Positions 32,297 through 40,683 of a stretch of DNA of 64,000 bases are shown here, piece after piece; the stretch's first letter is position 1, and each line of letters starts with the position of its first letter. Source of the DNA: Streptomyces bathyalis. Its GTDB lineage: Bacteria; Actinomycetota; Actinomycetes; Streptomycetales; Streptomycetaceae. The DNA lies in NCBI RefSeq assembly GCF_015910445.1, contig NZ_CP048882.1, forward strand, positions 5,515,501-5,579,500, written 5' to 3'. The notes under the pieces were generated by a model. It saw only the letters and a list, made by a program, of their open reading frames with translations, ran no database searches and had not been told where the DNA came from. A program made the translations under genes and the position numbers.

Positions 32297-32363
32297 CTCC
32301 CCGCGGAGACCGGTGCTGCCACCGTCGGCCCTCGAAGCCCACTCGCGCGGAGCCCCCTCCGCG
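32297..32363 (+). promoter_or_regulatory. leuA attenuator: competing hairpins
   Basis: CGCGGAG occurs twice (32302-32308 and 32346-32352), and both copies can pair with CTCCGCG at 32357-32363. The proximal pairing (loop CCCC) gives a tight hairpin just before leuA; the distal pairing would replace it. The first copy can also pair with CTCC at 32297-32300. The proximal hairpin ends 3 bases before the leuA AGGAG (32367-32371) and no T-run follows, so control could act on translation as well as transcription. Confidence 0.6.
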
Positions 32364-32381
32364 ATCAGGAGCCAACGCATC

Positions 32382-34145
32382 ATGACTTCCTCAGCTTCCC
32401 TCGGCGCATCCACGCCCATCACCGCGGCGACCGTACGGCAGAAGCCGTCCGGAATGCCTGTGCACAAGTACGGCCCGTACGAGGCCGTGGACATTCCGGA
32501 CCGCACGTGGCCGGACAACCGGATCACCAAGGCCCCGCGCTGGCTGTCGACCGATCTGCGGGACGGCAATCAGGCGCTGATCGACCCCATGTCGCCCGCC
32601 CGCAAGCGGGCGATGTTCGATCTGCTGGTGTCGATGGGCTACAAGGAGATCGAGGTCGGCTTCCCGGCCTCGGGCCAGACCGATTTCGACTTCGTGCGCT
32701 CCATCATCGAGGAGGACGCGATCCCGGAGGATGTGACGATCTCCGTCCTCACCCAGGCCCGCGAGGAGCTGATCGAGCGGACGGTGGAGTCGCTGAAGGG
32801 CGCCCGCAACGCGACCGTCCACCTCTACAACGCGACGGCGCCGGTCTTCCGTGAGGTGGTCTTCCGTGGCACGCGGGAGCAGGTGCGGCAGATCGCGGTG
32901 GACGGCACGCGGCTGGTGACGGAGTACGCGGAGAAGCTGCTGGATGCCCGCACGGTCTTCGGGTACCAGTACAGCCCGGAGATCTTCACCGACACGGAGC
33001 TGGACTTCGCGCTGGAGGTCTGCGAGAGCGTCATGGACGTGTGGCAGCCCGAGGACGGCCGCGAGATCATCCTGAATCTGCCGGCGACGGTGGAGCGTTC
33101 GACGCCCTCCACGCATGCGGACCGGTTCGAGTGGATGTCCCGCAACCTCTCGCGGCGCGAGCACGTATGCCTGTCCGTACACCCGCACAACGATCGTGGG
33201 ACGGCGGTGGCGGCCGCGGAGTTGGCGATCATGGCGGGTGCGGACCGTATCGAGGGCTGTCTGTTCGGGCAGGGCGAGCGCACCGGCAACGTCGACCTGG
33301 TGACCCTGGGGATGAATCTCTTCTCCCAGGGTGTGGATCCGCAGATCGACTTCTCGCAGATCGACGAGGTCAAGCGCACGGCGGAGTACTGCAACCAGAT
33401 GGAGGTCCACTCCCGGCATCCGTATGTGGGTGACCTCGTCTACACCTCCTTCTCCGGCTCCCATCAGGACGCCATCAAGAAGGGCTTCGAGGCCATGGAC
33501 CTCCGCGCCGAGCGTGAGGGCAAGAGCGTGGACGAGCTGGAGTGGGCCGTGCCGTATCTGCCCATCGACCCCAAGGACGTCGGCCGTTCCTACGAGGCCG
33601 TCATCCGCGTCAACTCCCAGTCCGGCAAGGGCGGCATCGCCTACGTGCTGAAGGGCGGGCACAACCTGGACCTGCCGCGGCGGATGCAGGTCGAGTTCTC
33701 GAAGATCATCCAGGAGCGCACGGACAGCGAGGGCGGTGAGGTCACCCCGGCCGACATCTGGGAGATCTTCCAGCACGAGTACCTGCCCACCCCCGAGAAC
33801 GCCTGGGGACGCATCGCGCTGCGCACCGGCCAGACGACGACCACGGTGGACGGACAGGACGCGGTCACCGTCGAGGCCGTCATCGACGGCGAGGAGACCG
33901 AGCTCGCGGGCAGCGGCAACGGTCCCCTGGCGGCCTTCTTCAACGCCCTGCAGGCCATCGACGTCGACGTGCGGCTCCTGGACTACGTCGAGCACACCAT
34001 GAGCGAAGGCGCTGGAGCCGAGGCGGCCGCGTACATCGAGTGCGCCATCGACGGGAAGGTGCTGTGGGGCGTGGGCATCGACGCCAACATCGTCCGCGCG
34101 TCGATCAAGGCCGTCGTCTCGGCGGTCAACCGCGCCTCACGCTGA
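32382..34145 (+). CDS. leuA: 2-isopropylmalate synthase
   Basis: First committed enzyme of leucine biosynthesis, condensing acetyl-CoA with 2-oxoisovalerate. Length 587 residues matches the long actinobacterial form with a C-terminal regulatory domain. STDLRDGNQALIDPMSP holds the metal-binding Asp, SVHPHNDRGTAVAAAE the catalytic His and metal ligands, and GNGPLAAFFNALQ lies in the leucine-sensing domain. ATG 32382 has AGGAG about 10 bases upstream; frames reaching 32313 run through the attenuator. Regulated by the leader peptide and hairpins upstream, and followed by a strong terminator. Confidence 0.96.
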   Translation: MTSSASLGASTPITAATVRQKPSGMPVHKYGPYEAVDIPDRTWPDNRITKAPRWLSTDLRDGNQALIDPMSPARKRAMFDLLVSMGYKEIEVGFPASGQTDFDFVRSIIEEDAIPEDVTISVLTQAREELIERTVESLKGARNATVHLYNATAPVFREVVFRGTREQVRQIAVDGTRLVTEYAEKLLDARTVFGYQYSPEIFTDTELDFALEVCESVMDVWQPEDGREIILNLPATVERSTPSTHADRFEWMSRNLSRREHVCLSVHPHNDRGTAVAAAELAIMAGADRIEGCLFGQGERTGNVDLVTLGMNLFSQGVDPQIDFSQIDEVKRTAEYCNQMEVHSRHPYVGDLVYTSFSGSHQDAIKKGFEAMDLRAEREGKSVDELEWAVPYLPIDPKDVGRSYEAVIRVNSQSGKGGIAYVLKGGHNLDLPRRMQVEFSKIIQERTDSEGGEVTPADIWEIFQHEYLPTPENAWGRIALRTGQTTTTVDGQDAVTVEAVIDGEETELAGSGNGPLAAFFNALQAIDVDVRLLDYVEHTMSEGAGAEAAAYIECAIDGKVLWGVGIDANIVRASIKAVVSAVNRASR

Positions 34146-34229
34146 GCGCGTTCGCGCTGCGCGTACTCGCGTACAGGGCCGTCGCCCACGTCGCCTCTCC
34201 GGCCCCCGGGCCGGCGTCATCGCAGCGTT

Positions 34230-34265
34230 CCGCGGGCCTCACCCACTTCCGGGTGAGGCCCGCGG
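34230..34265 (+). terminator. Terminator downstream of leuA
   Basis: CCGCGGGCCTCACCC (34230-34244) pairs perfectly with GGGTGAGGCCCGCGG (34251-34265) across a 6-base loop, 85 bases after the leuA stop. Confidence 0.85.
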
Positions 34266-34393
34266 CCGTCTCCCGTCCCCGCTGGTGCCGCGTCCGCCGT
34301 GAATCGTCCGGAACGGGGTGCTGACGGCGCACTTCCGCTGTGGTTAACATCACGCTCACCGGCAGCGTGGCCGAATCGTGACGGAGGTACGGC

Positions 34394-35083
34394 GTGGGCG
34401 ACGCAAGACGTTCCCGTGACCAGCAAGGACAGCGTCCAAGTCTGCGCCTGGCAGGTGTTCGCACCAGCTGGCACACCGTGGACGACGGGGACTTCTTCTG
34501 TCCCGGCTGCGGCGGCGACCGCAGCTACCGCCGACGTGCGGGCAAGCGCCGTTTCGTACTGCTCGGTGTGCCGCTGCTCTCCCGCGGCCAGGTCGCCCCG
34601 GTCCTCGAATGCGCCGCCTGCCACGGGCACTTCGGCACGGAGTCCCTCGACCACCCCACCACCAACCGCCTCGCCCTGCTGCTGCGCGACGCCGTCCACG
34701 CCATCGCGCTCACCGTGCTCACCGCGGGCGGCCGCGAGAACCGTGCCGCCCGCGAGGCCGCCGTGCACTCCGTGCGCAGCGCGGGCTACACCGGCTGCAC
34801 CGAGGAGCAGCTGCTGACGCTGCTGGCCGCCGTCTCCGCCGAGCGGGACTCCGCGGACAGCGTCTCCGCGGAGATCGAACTGCACGAAGCGCTGGCCCCG
34901 CTCGCGCCCCACCTCGCTCCTTCGGGCCGCGAGTCCCTGCTGCTGCACGGAGCGCGCATCGCACTGGCCGACGGCCCGTACTGCTCGGCGGAGCGTGAGG
35001 CGCTCGCGGCGGTGGGCAGGTCGCTGCGGATCGACGAGGACGACGTCGACCGCCTGCTCGCCCGCGCCCGCACGCCGTCCTGA
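34394..35083 (+). CDS. TerB-like (tellurite-resistance type) domain protein
   Basis: Protein of 229 residues with an N-terminal zinc-ribbon-like segment (FFCPGCGGDRSYRRR and LECAACHGHFG, two CxxC pairs). A helical TerB-like domain follows; its two acidic helix blocks are represented by LLTLLAAVSAERDSADS and LLHGARIALADGPYCSAERE. GTG 34394 follows GGAGGT. Conserved hypothetical proteins of this architecture are common near leuA in Streptomyces. Metal binding is likely from the Cys pairs; the cellular role is unknown. Confidence 0.75.
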   Translation: MGDARRSRDQQGQRPSLRLAGVRTSWHTVDDGDFFCPGCGGDRSYRRRAGKRRFVLLGVPLLSRGQVAPVLECAACHGHFGTESLDHPTTNRLALLLRDAVHAIALTVLTAGGRENRAAREAAVHSVRSAGYTGCTEEQLLTLLAAVSAERDSADSVSAEIELHEALAPLAPHLAPSGRESLLLHGARIALADGPYCSAEREALAAVGRSLRIDEDDVDRLLARARTPS

Positions 35084-35126
35084 GGCGCGGCCCTGAACGG
35101 GCCGGCAGGTGACCGGCCCCGCCACC

Positions 35127-35987
35127 TCAGGGGGCGAGGCGGACCTCTTCGGACGTGGTCGGGGGCTTCACCTCGGACAGCCGTCCCGAAGCAGGGACCC
35201 TGCCCGCGTAGCGCCCCGGAGTGGTGCCCACGAGCCGTTTGAAGTGCCGGGTCAGGTGCGACTGGTCGTAGAAGCCGGCTGCGGACGCCACCTCGGCGGG
35301 AGGCCGGCCGTCGAGGAGCAGCTGTCGGGCGCGGTCGACCCGGCGGGCCATGAGGTACTGGTGCGGGGCGATGCCGAAGGCGGCGGTGAACGCCCGCACC
35401 AGATGCGTGGGGTGGGCGTGCACCAGTGCCGCGGCCTCGTCCAGGCTCACGCCGTGGAGCGATCGTTCGTCGAGGAGCTCCCGCAGGCTGTGGGCCAGGC
35501 CGCGATTTGATTTCGGTGCATGGGGGAGGATCCGCGGCCTCAGGTGGCTGCGCAGCCGTTCGCCGATCAGCGCGAGACGGCTCTCCGCTTCCAGCTCGTC
35601 GCCCCGGCGTGACAGGGCTGAGTGCAGCTGTCCGATGCGTCGGCGCAGCATGTCGTCGACCATGTCGGGGCCGTCCACCGCCGGGCCGATGAAGCTCTCG
35701 TCCAGCTGGGACAGGTCCAGGTAGAGAACCCGCTTGCGGAAGCCCTGTGAGGTGGCCGATGAGCCGTTGTGCGGTACCTGCGGGGGAAGCAAGGACACCG
35801 TGTCGTGGGGGGTGCCGTGCTCGCGGCGGTTCAGGTCGTAGCGGACCGCACCGTCGTCGACGATCAGCAACGTCCACACGTCGTGGACGTGCATCGGGTA
35901 CGCGTGCTCGGTGAAGTGGGCGTGGAAGACTTCCACGACACCCGGGATCCGCGGGCGCCACGCGGAAACCTCTTGCCGTGCCACCAT
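35127..35987 (-). CDS. AraC-family transcriptional regulator
   Basis: AraC-type regulator of about 286 residues. The N-terminal cupin-like AraC_binding domain includes HAYPMHVHDVWTLLIVDDG; the C-terminal double helix-turn-helix includes SLDEAAALVHAHPTHLVRAF and FYDQSHLTRHFKRLVGTTPG. The start is put at ATG 35987; TTG 36002 would add five residues. It is divergent from the DUF2000 gene across 49 bases, an arrangement in which the regulator usually controls its neighbour. The effector is unknown. Confidence 0.85.
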   Translation of the reverse strand: MVARQEVSAWRPRIPGVVEVFHAHFTEHAYPMHVHDVWTLLIVDDGAVRYDLNRREHGTPHDTVSLLPPQVPHNGSSATSQGFRKRVLYLDLSQLDESFIGPAVDGPDMVDDMLRRRIGQLHSALSRRGDELEAESRLALIGERLRSHLRPRILPHAPKSNRGLAHSLRELLDERSLHGVSLDEAAALVHAHPTHLVRAFTAAFGIAPHQYLMARRVDRARQLLLDGRPPAEVASAAGFYDQSHLTRHFKRLVGTTPGRYAGRVPASGRLSEVKPPTTSEEVRLAP

Positions 35988-36036
35988 GCCAAGAACGTAC
36001 AAGAAGGCGCCGCGGAGCGGTCGGCAGTCTCAGAGC

Positions 36037-36468
36037 ATGACGACCGAGAAGACTCCCGTACGCTTCGACACCAAGATCGCCGTTCTGCTGCGCGAGGACC
36101 TGGAGCCCTGGCAGCGGCTGAACGTGACCGCGTTCCTGGTCAGCGGCCTTGGCTCGGAGCTGCCTGAAGTGATCGGCGAGAGCTACGCCGATGCCGACGG
36201 CACCGACTACCTGCCCATGTTCCGCCAGCCCGTCCTGGTCTTCGAGGGGACGAAGGAGACGCTGACCGCCGCGCACACCCGCGCCTTGTCCCGTTCGCTT
36301 CCCCGGTCGGTGTTCACCTCCGACCTCTTCGCCACAGCCAACGACCGGGACAACCGCGCGTCGGTACGGGCCGTGCCGAAGGACCAGTTGGATCTCGTGG
36401 GTCTCGCCGTGTACGGACCGCGCAACGGGGTCGACAAGGTGCTCAAGGGCGCTCGCATGCATCCCTGA
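36037..36468 (+). CDS. DUF2000 family protein
   Basis: Protein of 143 residues of the DUF2000 (PTH2-like fold) family, function unknown. It begins with FDTKIAVLLREDLEPWQRLN and contains LPMFRQPVLVF, TLTAAHTRAL and VPKDQLDLVGLAVYGPRNGVDK, which are typical of the family. The ATG at 36037 is divergent from the AraC-type gene, and the pair is often found together, suggesting AraC-controlled expression. Confidence 0.8.
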   Translation: MTTEKTPVRFDTKIAVLLREDLEPWQRLNVTAFLVSGLGSELPEVIGESYADADGTDYLPMFRQPVLVFEGTKETLTAAHTRALSRSLPRSVFTSDLFATANDRDNRASVRAVPKDQLDLVGLAVYGPRNGVDKVLKGARMHP

Positions 36469-36579
36469 GCACCGCCGGAAAGCGGGAGAGTGGAGCCCTG
36501 CACCGGGACGTGCGCGGGTGCCGGCGTGCCAGGTCCTCGCTCCGGACCCGGCAACGACCCCGACGACGTTCAGGACTGC

Positions 36580-36764
36580 GTGACCGATCTCCGTGAGGCC
36601 CTGGCGGCCCACGGCATCACGCTTCCTTCCATCACCGTCGAACTGCCCGCTTTCGCCGCAGAGGCGCAGCTTCCCCTGATGGCGCTCGGCAACTGCAATG
36701 TCGACCCGCACGCAGGCTGGCTGCTGTACTCCGTACCGCGTGGCGCGGGGAAGCACGGCCGTGA
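36580..36764 (+). pseudogene. Small hypothetical gene with a one-base deletion
   Basis: The first part reads VTDLREALAAHGITLPSI and continues to LMALGNCNVD in the frame beginning 36580. After GAC at 36700-36702 the next coherent peptide (ARRLAAVLRTAWRGEARP, then TGA at 36762-36764) is in another frame, with only CC where a codon should stand, as if one base of ACC had been lost. Restoring one base gives a protein of about 61 residues that ends in GTGA, overlapping the next gene. Small proteins of this pattern are common in Streptomyces; function unknown. A sequencing error is an alternative. An upstream GTG at 36490 could give a longer form. Confidence 0.55.
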
Positions 36765-36968
36765 CGTCTCGCGGCTGGCGCATCGAGCGTCCCCGCCAAG
36801 CCCGTAAACCGGGAGGAGGACGGGTGGGTCAGTGTCCCGCTGTGGCTGCTGCGCGACGGCGTGTACCACTCCGACCTCGACCTGCGCCTCTCGCTCGCCG
36901 AGGCCGAACTGCTGCGCACCCAGCTCTCCCGCGCCCTCGACGACGGCGGCTCGGTCATCGGCGGATGA
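36761..36968 (+). pseudogene. Small hypothetical gene with a one-base insertion
   Basis: Starting at GTG 36761, which overlaps the preceding stop, the frame reads VTSRGWRIERPRQARKP. Immediately after, the sensible continuation (EEDGWVSVPLWLLRDGVYHS and onward to SVIGG, TGA 36966-36968) is one frame away. Removing one G from the GGG at 36811-36813 joins the two parts into a protein of about 68 residues. Two adjacent coupled genes therefore each carry a single-base indel in a short homopolymer. Function unknown. Confidence 0.55.
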
Positions 36969-37013
36969 CGCGCCCGCGACCCTGCCCACCGGGCATGCGG
37001 GATACTGAGCCCC

Positions 37014-37832
37014 ATGAGCCTGTTCCGCGACGACGGCATCGTGCTGCGCACCCAGAAGCTGGGTGAGGCGGACCGGATCATCACGCTGCTCACGCGCGGG
37101 CACGGCCGGGTGCGGGCCGTCGCGCGGGGGGTGCGGCGCACGAAGTCGAAGTTCGGGGCCCGGCTGGAGCCCTTCAGCCACGTCGATGTGCAGTTCTTCG
37201 CACGCGGCAGTGAACTGATCGGCCGCGGGCTGCCGTTGTGCACCCAGACGGAGACCATCGCCCCGTACGGGCAGACCATCGTCTCCGACTACGCGCGCTA
37301 CACCGCCGGCACGGCCATGCTGGAGACCGCCGAGCGCTTCACCGACCACGAGGGCGAGCCCAACGTGCAGCAGTACCTGCTGCTGGTGGGCGGGCTGCGC
37401 ACGCTGGCCGCCGGGGACCACACGCCCGGGCTGGTGCTGGACGCCTTCCTGCTGCGGTCGCTGGCCATGGGCGGTTACGCGCCGAGCTTCGACGACTGCG
37501 CCAAGTGCGGTCTGCACGGTCCCAACCGCTTCTTCTCCGTCGCCTCCGGCGGCGTGGTGTGCGGCGACTGCCGGGTGCCCGGCAGCGTCGTACCGTCGCC
37601 GGAGACGCTGCGGCTGCTCGGCGCGCTGCTGACCGGCGACTGGGAGACGGCCGACGCGTGCGAGGCCAGGCATGCCCGGGAGGGCACCGGGCTCGTCTCG
37701 GCCTATCTGCACTGGCACATGGAGCGCGGGCTGCGCTCACTGCGCTACGTGGACCGCACGCAGGGCGGCCGGGGCGGTCCGGACGCCTCCGGCGCGCGGC
37801 CTGGGGCGGAACCGGAGGCCCGGCAGTCCTGA
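37014..37832 (+). CDS. recO: DNA repair protein RecO
   Basis: RecFOR-pathway mediator that helps load RecA at single-strand gaps. The N-terminal OB-fold begins SLFRDDGIVLRTQKLGEADRI; the C-terminal part contains a four-Cys zinc site (CAKC...CGDC). Length 272 residues, with a variable Gly/Arg-rich tail. ATG 37014. It is followed by uppS 88 bases later on the same strand, the usual actinobacterial order. Confidence 0.95.
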   Translation: MSLFRDDGIVLRTQKLGEADRIITLLTRGHGRVRAVARGVRRTKSKFGARLEPFSHVDVQFFARGSELIGRGLPLCTQTETIAPYGQTIVSDYARYTAGTAMLETAERFTDHEGEPNVQQYLLLVGGLRTLAAGDHTPGLVLDAFLLRSLAMGGYAPSFDDCAKCGLHGPNRFFSVASGGVVCGDCRVPGSVVPSPETLRLLGALLTGDWETADACEARHAREGTGLVSAYLHWHMERGLRSLRYVDRTQGGRGGPDASGARPGAEPEARQS

Positions 37833-37920
37833 CCGGCGGCGACGTACCGGCGTCGGCTACGCTCGCCGTGTCCCCGCGCCTCCCGCATCCGATCCGTCCC
37901 CTCCCTGGAGCTGAACGACC

Positions 37921-38736
37921 ATGGCACGCCGCGCAATGCTGCAGAGGCAGCGTCGCGAGTACCTCACACCCGAGCCGCACCCCTCAGGCGAACGTCCGCC
38001 CGAGATCCCGCCGGAGCTCGTCCCCGGCCATGTGGCTTGCGTCATGGACGGCAACGGCCGGTGGGCGAAGCAACGGGGGTTGCCGCGCACCGAGGGGCAC
38101 AAGGTCGGCGAGGGCGTCGTGCTCGACGTCCTCAAGGGCTGCCTGGAGATGGGCGTGAAGAACCTCTCCCTGTACGCCTTCTCCACGGAGAACTGGAAGC
38201 GGTCGCCCGAGGAGGTCCGCTTCCTGATGAACTTCAACCGGGACGTCATCCGCCGCCGCCGCGACGAGATGGACGAACTGGGCATCCGCATCCGCTGGGT
38301 CGGACGGATGCCGAAGCTGTGGAAGTCCGTGGTACGTGAGTTGCAGGTCGCCCAGGAACAGACCGTGGACAACGACGCGATGACGCTCTACTTCTGCGTC
38401 AACTACGGGGGCCGCGCGGAGATCGCGGACGCGGTCCAGGCCGTCGCCGAGGACGTGAAGGCGGGGAAGCTCGACCCCTCGAAGGTGAACGAGAAGACCT
38501 TCGCCAAGTACCTCTACTACCCGGACATGCCGGACGTGGACCTGTTCCTGCGCCCTTCCGGCGAGCAGCGCACGTCCAACTACCTGATCTGGCAGAGCGC
38601 TTACGCCGAGATGGTCTACCAGGACGTGCTGTGGCCGGACTTCGACCGACGCGACCTGTGGCGGGCCTGCCTCGAGTACGCCAAGCGCGACCGCCGCTTC
38701 GGCGGTGCGCGGGACGGCGGCGGGAAGAAGCCCTGA
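37921..38736 (+). CDS. uppS: Isoprenyl (polyprenyl) diphosphate synthase, cis-type
   Basis: Cis-prenyltransferase making the long-chain polyprenyl diphosphate carrier for cell-wall synthesis from isopentenyl diphosphate. Signatures: VACVMDGNGRWAKQRGLPR with the catalytic Asp near residue 42, LYAFSTENWKRS, and DLFLRPSGEQRTSNYLIWQ toward the end. Length 271, with an N-terminal extension typical of Streptomyces. ATG 37921 follows GGAG. Likely co-transcribed with recO. Confidence 0.95.
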   Translation: MARRAMLQRQRREYLTPEPHPSGERPPEIPPELVPGHVACVMDGNGRWAKQRGLPRTEGHKVGEGVVLDVLKGCLEMGVKNLSLYAFSTENWKRSPEEVRFLMNFNRDVIRRRRDEMDELGIRIRWVGRMPKLWKSVVRELQVAQEQTVDNDAMTLYFCVNYGGRAEIADAVQAVAEDVKAGKLDPSKVNEKTFAKYLYYPDMPDVDLFLRPSGEQRTSNYLIWQSAYAEMVYQDVLWPDFDRRDLWRACLEYAKRDRRFGGARDGGGKKP

Positions 38737-38897
38737 CAGGCGGCCCATCCGCCCTGCCGGTGCCCGGAGTTCCTTCCGGGATACGTGCCCGGCCCGGCGC
38801 CCGGCGCCCCTCGCGGCGCGCTCCCCGGGGGCGCTCGGGCGGGCACGGGGCGCCACCCCGTCGCCTCCCCCCGGGCGGCGGCAGCTCCGAGCCAACT

Positions 38898-39152
38898 GTG
38901 CTGTGCGCCCTGCGAGTTCGGGAAGACGTTTCGGCCTCGCCCGAAGTTGCCGCCGTACTCCAGGTGATCGCCGACGGCGTCTCCACCGGGGAGCCGGCCC
39001 GCCGGGCCGGCGTCTCGAACGCGTCCGCCAGCGAGCACGCGACGGTGCTGCGCAACGTGGGGCTCGTGCACACGGAGCGCGCGGGGCGCAGCAGCCGGCA
39101 CAGCCTCACCCTGCTCGGTGCCGAGCTGCTGGGGGCCGCCGTCACACGGTGA
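38898..39152 (+). pseudogene. Truncated ArsR-like winged-helix remnant
   Basis: The 446-base stretch between uppS and zur holds only this partial reading frame (84 residues from GTG 38898). It reads VIADGVSTGEPARRAGVSNA, then SASEHATVLRNVGLVHTERA and a LTLLGAELL strand. That is the C-terminal winged-helix of ArsR-type regulators, which in Streptomyces are usually about 330 residues. The N-terminal domain is absent, and upstream DNA is only GC-rich sequence running back to uppS. It looks like a decayed remnant, though a tiny stand-alone HTH protein cannot be excluded. Confidence 0.5.
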
Positions 39153-39182
39153 ACGGCCGGGGCCTGACCGCGGGAGCGCCGG

Positions 39183-39596
39183 TCACTTGCCGGCGGCGCA
39201 GTCCCCGCACGTACCGAAGATCTCGACGGTGTGGCCGACATCCACGAAGCCGTGCTCCTCGGCGATGGAGTCGGCCCACTTCTCCACGGCCGGGCCCTCG
39301 ACCTCGACGGCCTTGCCGCAGTGGCGGCACACGAGATGGTGATGGTGGTCGTCGCTGTGGCAGCGTCGGTAGACCGACTCGCCCTCGTCGGTGCGGAGTA
39401 CGTCGACCTCGCCGGCGTCGGCGAGGGACTGCAGTGTGCGGTAGACCGTCGTCAGGCCGACCGAGTCCCCGCGGTGCTTGAGCATGTCGTGAAGCTCCTG
39501 CGCACTGCGGAACTCCTCGACCTCGGCAAGTGCCGCCGAGACGGCGGCTCTCTGCCGCGTCGACCGGCCGCGGACAGGGGGACCTGCGGTGGTCAC
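39183..39596 (-). CDS. zur: Zinc uptake regulator Zur (Fur family)
   Basis: Fur-family metalloregulator of 137 residues. The winged-helix contains SVGLTTVYRTLQSLADAGEV; the metal sites include the HSDDHHHHLVCRHCGK block and the C-terminal CGDC pair. The GTG at 39596 begins VTTAGPPVRG. It lies 97 bases downstream of znuB on the same strand, and a Zur-box-like sequence precedes znuA, so assignment to Zur rather than Fur is well supported by context. It would repress the znu genes in zinc-replete cells. Confidence 0.93.
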   Translation of the reverse strand: MTTAGPPVRGRSTRQRAAVSAALAEVEEFRSAQELHDMLKHRGDSVGLTTVYRTLQSLADAGEVDVLRTDEGESVYRRCHSDDHHHHLVCRHCGKAVEVEGPAVEKWADSIAEEHGFVDVGHTVEIFGTCGDCAAGK

Positions 39597-39693
39597 GCTG
39601 TCTCCTTTGCTCGTCTTGCTCGCTCACGGGGCCTGCCCGGTCATTGTGCCAGGCACCGGGGACAGGGGACCCTCACGCCCGGGAACCGGGAGC

Positions 39694-40683
39694 CTACGCT
39701 GCGCCTTCGGCGCCCCTGCCGTCTCCGGAGGGGGCCGGGTTCCCTTCCCGGGCCCTCGCAGACCGGTCGAGGCTGCCGTCCGGCGGTGCGCCACCCGCGA
39801 CCGCCACCTTGTCGCCGTGGTCGTCGCCGTCTCCGGTGCCGCCGCGGCCGTGCCCGCCGCCGTCGACCGCCCTGCGCTTGGCGAGCGGCGCCGCCAGCAC
39901 CGTGACCAGCGCGAAGAGCGCGATCGCCAGTACGACGATGCTGGCGCCGGGCGGCACGTCCGCGTAGTACGAGGTGCTCGTCCCGGACAGCGTCACCGCC
40001 ACACCGAAGATCACTGACAGCCCGAGCGTGCTCGCGAAGCCCCGCGTGAGTTGCTGTGCGGTGGCGACCGGGATCACCATCAGCGCACTCACCAGCAGCA
40101 GCCCCACCACCCGCATCGCGACGGTGACCGTCACCGCCGCGGTCACGGCCAGCAGGAGGTTCAGCAGCCGCACCGGCAGCCCGGTGACCCGTGCGAACTC
40201 CTCGTCCTGGCAGACGGCGAACAGCTGACGGCGAAGCCCCAGCGAACCGGCCAGGACGAAGGCCGACAGGCAGACGATGGCGACGACGTCCGAGTCGGAG
40301 ACGGTGGTGATCGAGCCGAAGAGATAAGTGGTGAGGCTCGCGTTGGAGCCGTTCGGCGCGAGGTTGATGATCATGACGCCGCCGGCCATTCCGCCGTAGA
40401 AGAGCATCGCGAGCGCGAGATCCCCGCGTGCCTTCCCGTGCCAGCGGATCAGCTCCATCGCGACCGCACCGAGCGAGGCGACGCCGACCGCCATCCACAC
40501 CGGATTGGTGCCTAGCAGGAAACCGAGGGCGACGCCGGTGAGCGCGACGTGGCCGATGCCGTCGCCCATGATCGCCTGGCGCCGCTGCACGAGGTAGATG
40601 CCCACGGCCGGGGCGGCGATGCCGACCAGCAGCGCGGCGAGCAGGGCGCGCTGCATGAACGGGTACTGCAGCAGCTCGGTCAT
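39694..40683 (-). CDS. znuB: Zinc ABC transporter permease
   Basis: Polytopic membrane permease of 329 residues of the ABC-3 (ZnuB/TroC) family, moving zinc or manganese across the membrane. It begins LLQYPFMQRALLAALLVG and has the conserved GDGIGHVALTGVALGFLLG and VVGLLLVSALMVIPVATAQ segments. The last 70 residues are a hydrophilic Gly/Asp/Arg tail unusual for the family. The ATG overlaps the znuC stop by 4 bases. The zur gene nearby identifies zinc as the likely substrate. Confidence 0.93.
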   Translation of the reverse strand: MTELLQYPFMQRALLAALLVGIAAPAVGIYLVQRRQAIMGDGIGHVALTGVALGFLLGTNPVWMAVGVASLGAVAMELIRWHGKARGDLALAMLFYGGMAGGVMIINLAPNGSNASLTTYLFGSITTVSDSDVVAIVCLSAFVLAGSLGLRRQLFAVCQDEEFARVTGLPVRLLNLLLAVTAAVTVTVAMRVVGLLLVSALMVIPVATAQQLTRGFASTLGLSVIFGVAVTLSGTSTSYYADVPPGASIVVLAIALFALVTVLAAPLAKRRAVDGGGHGRGGTGDGDDHGDKVAVAGGAPPDGSLDRSARAREGNPAPSGDGRGAEGAA

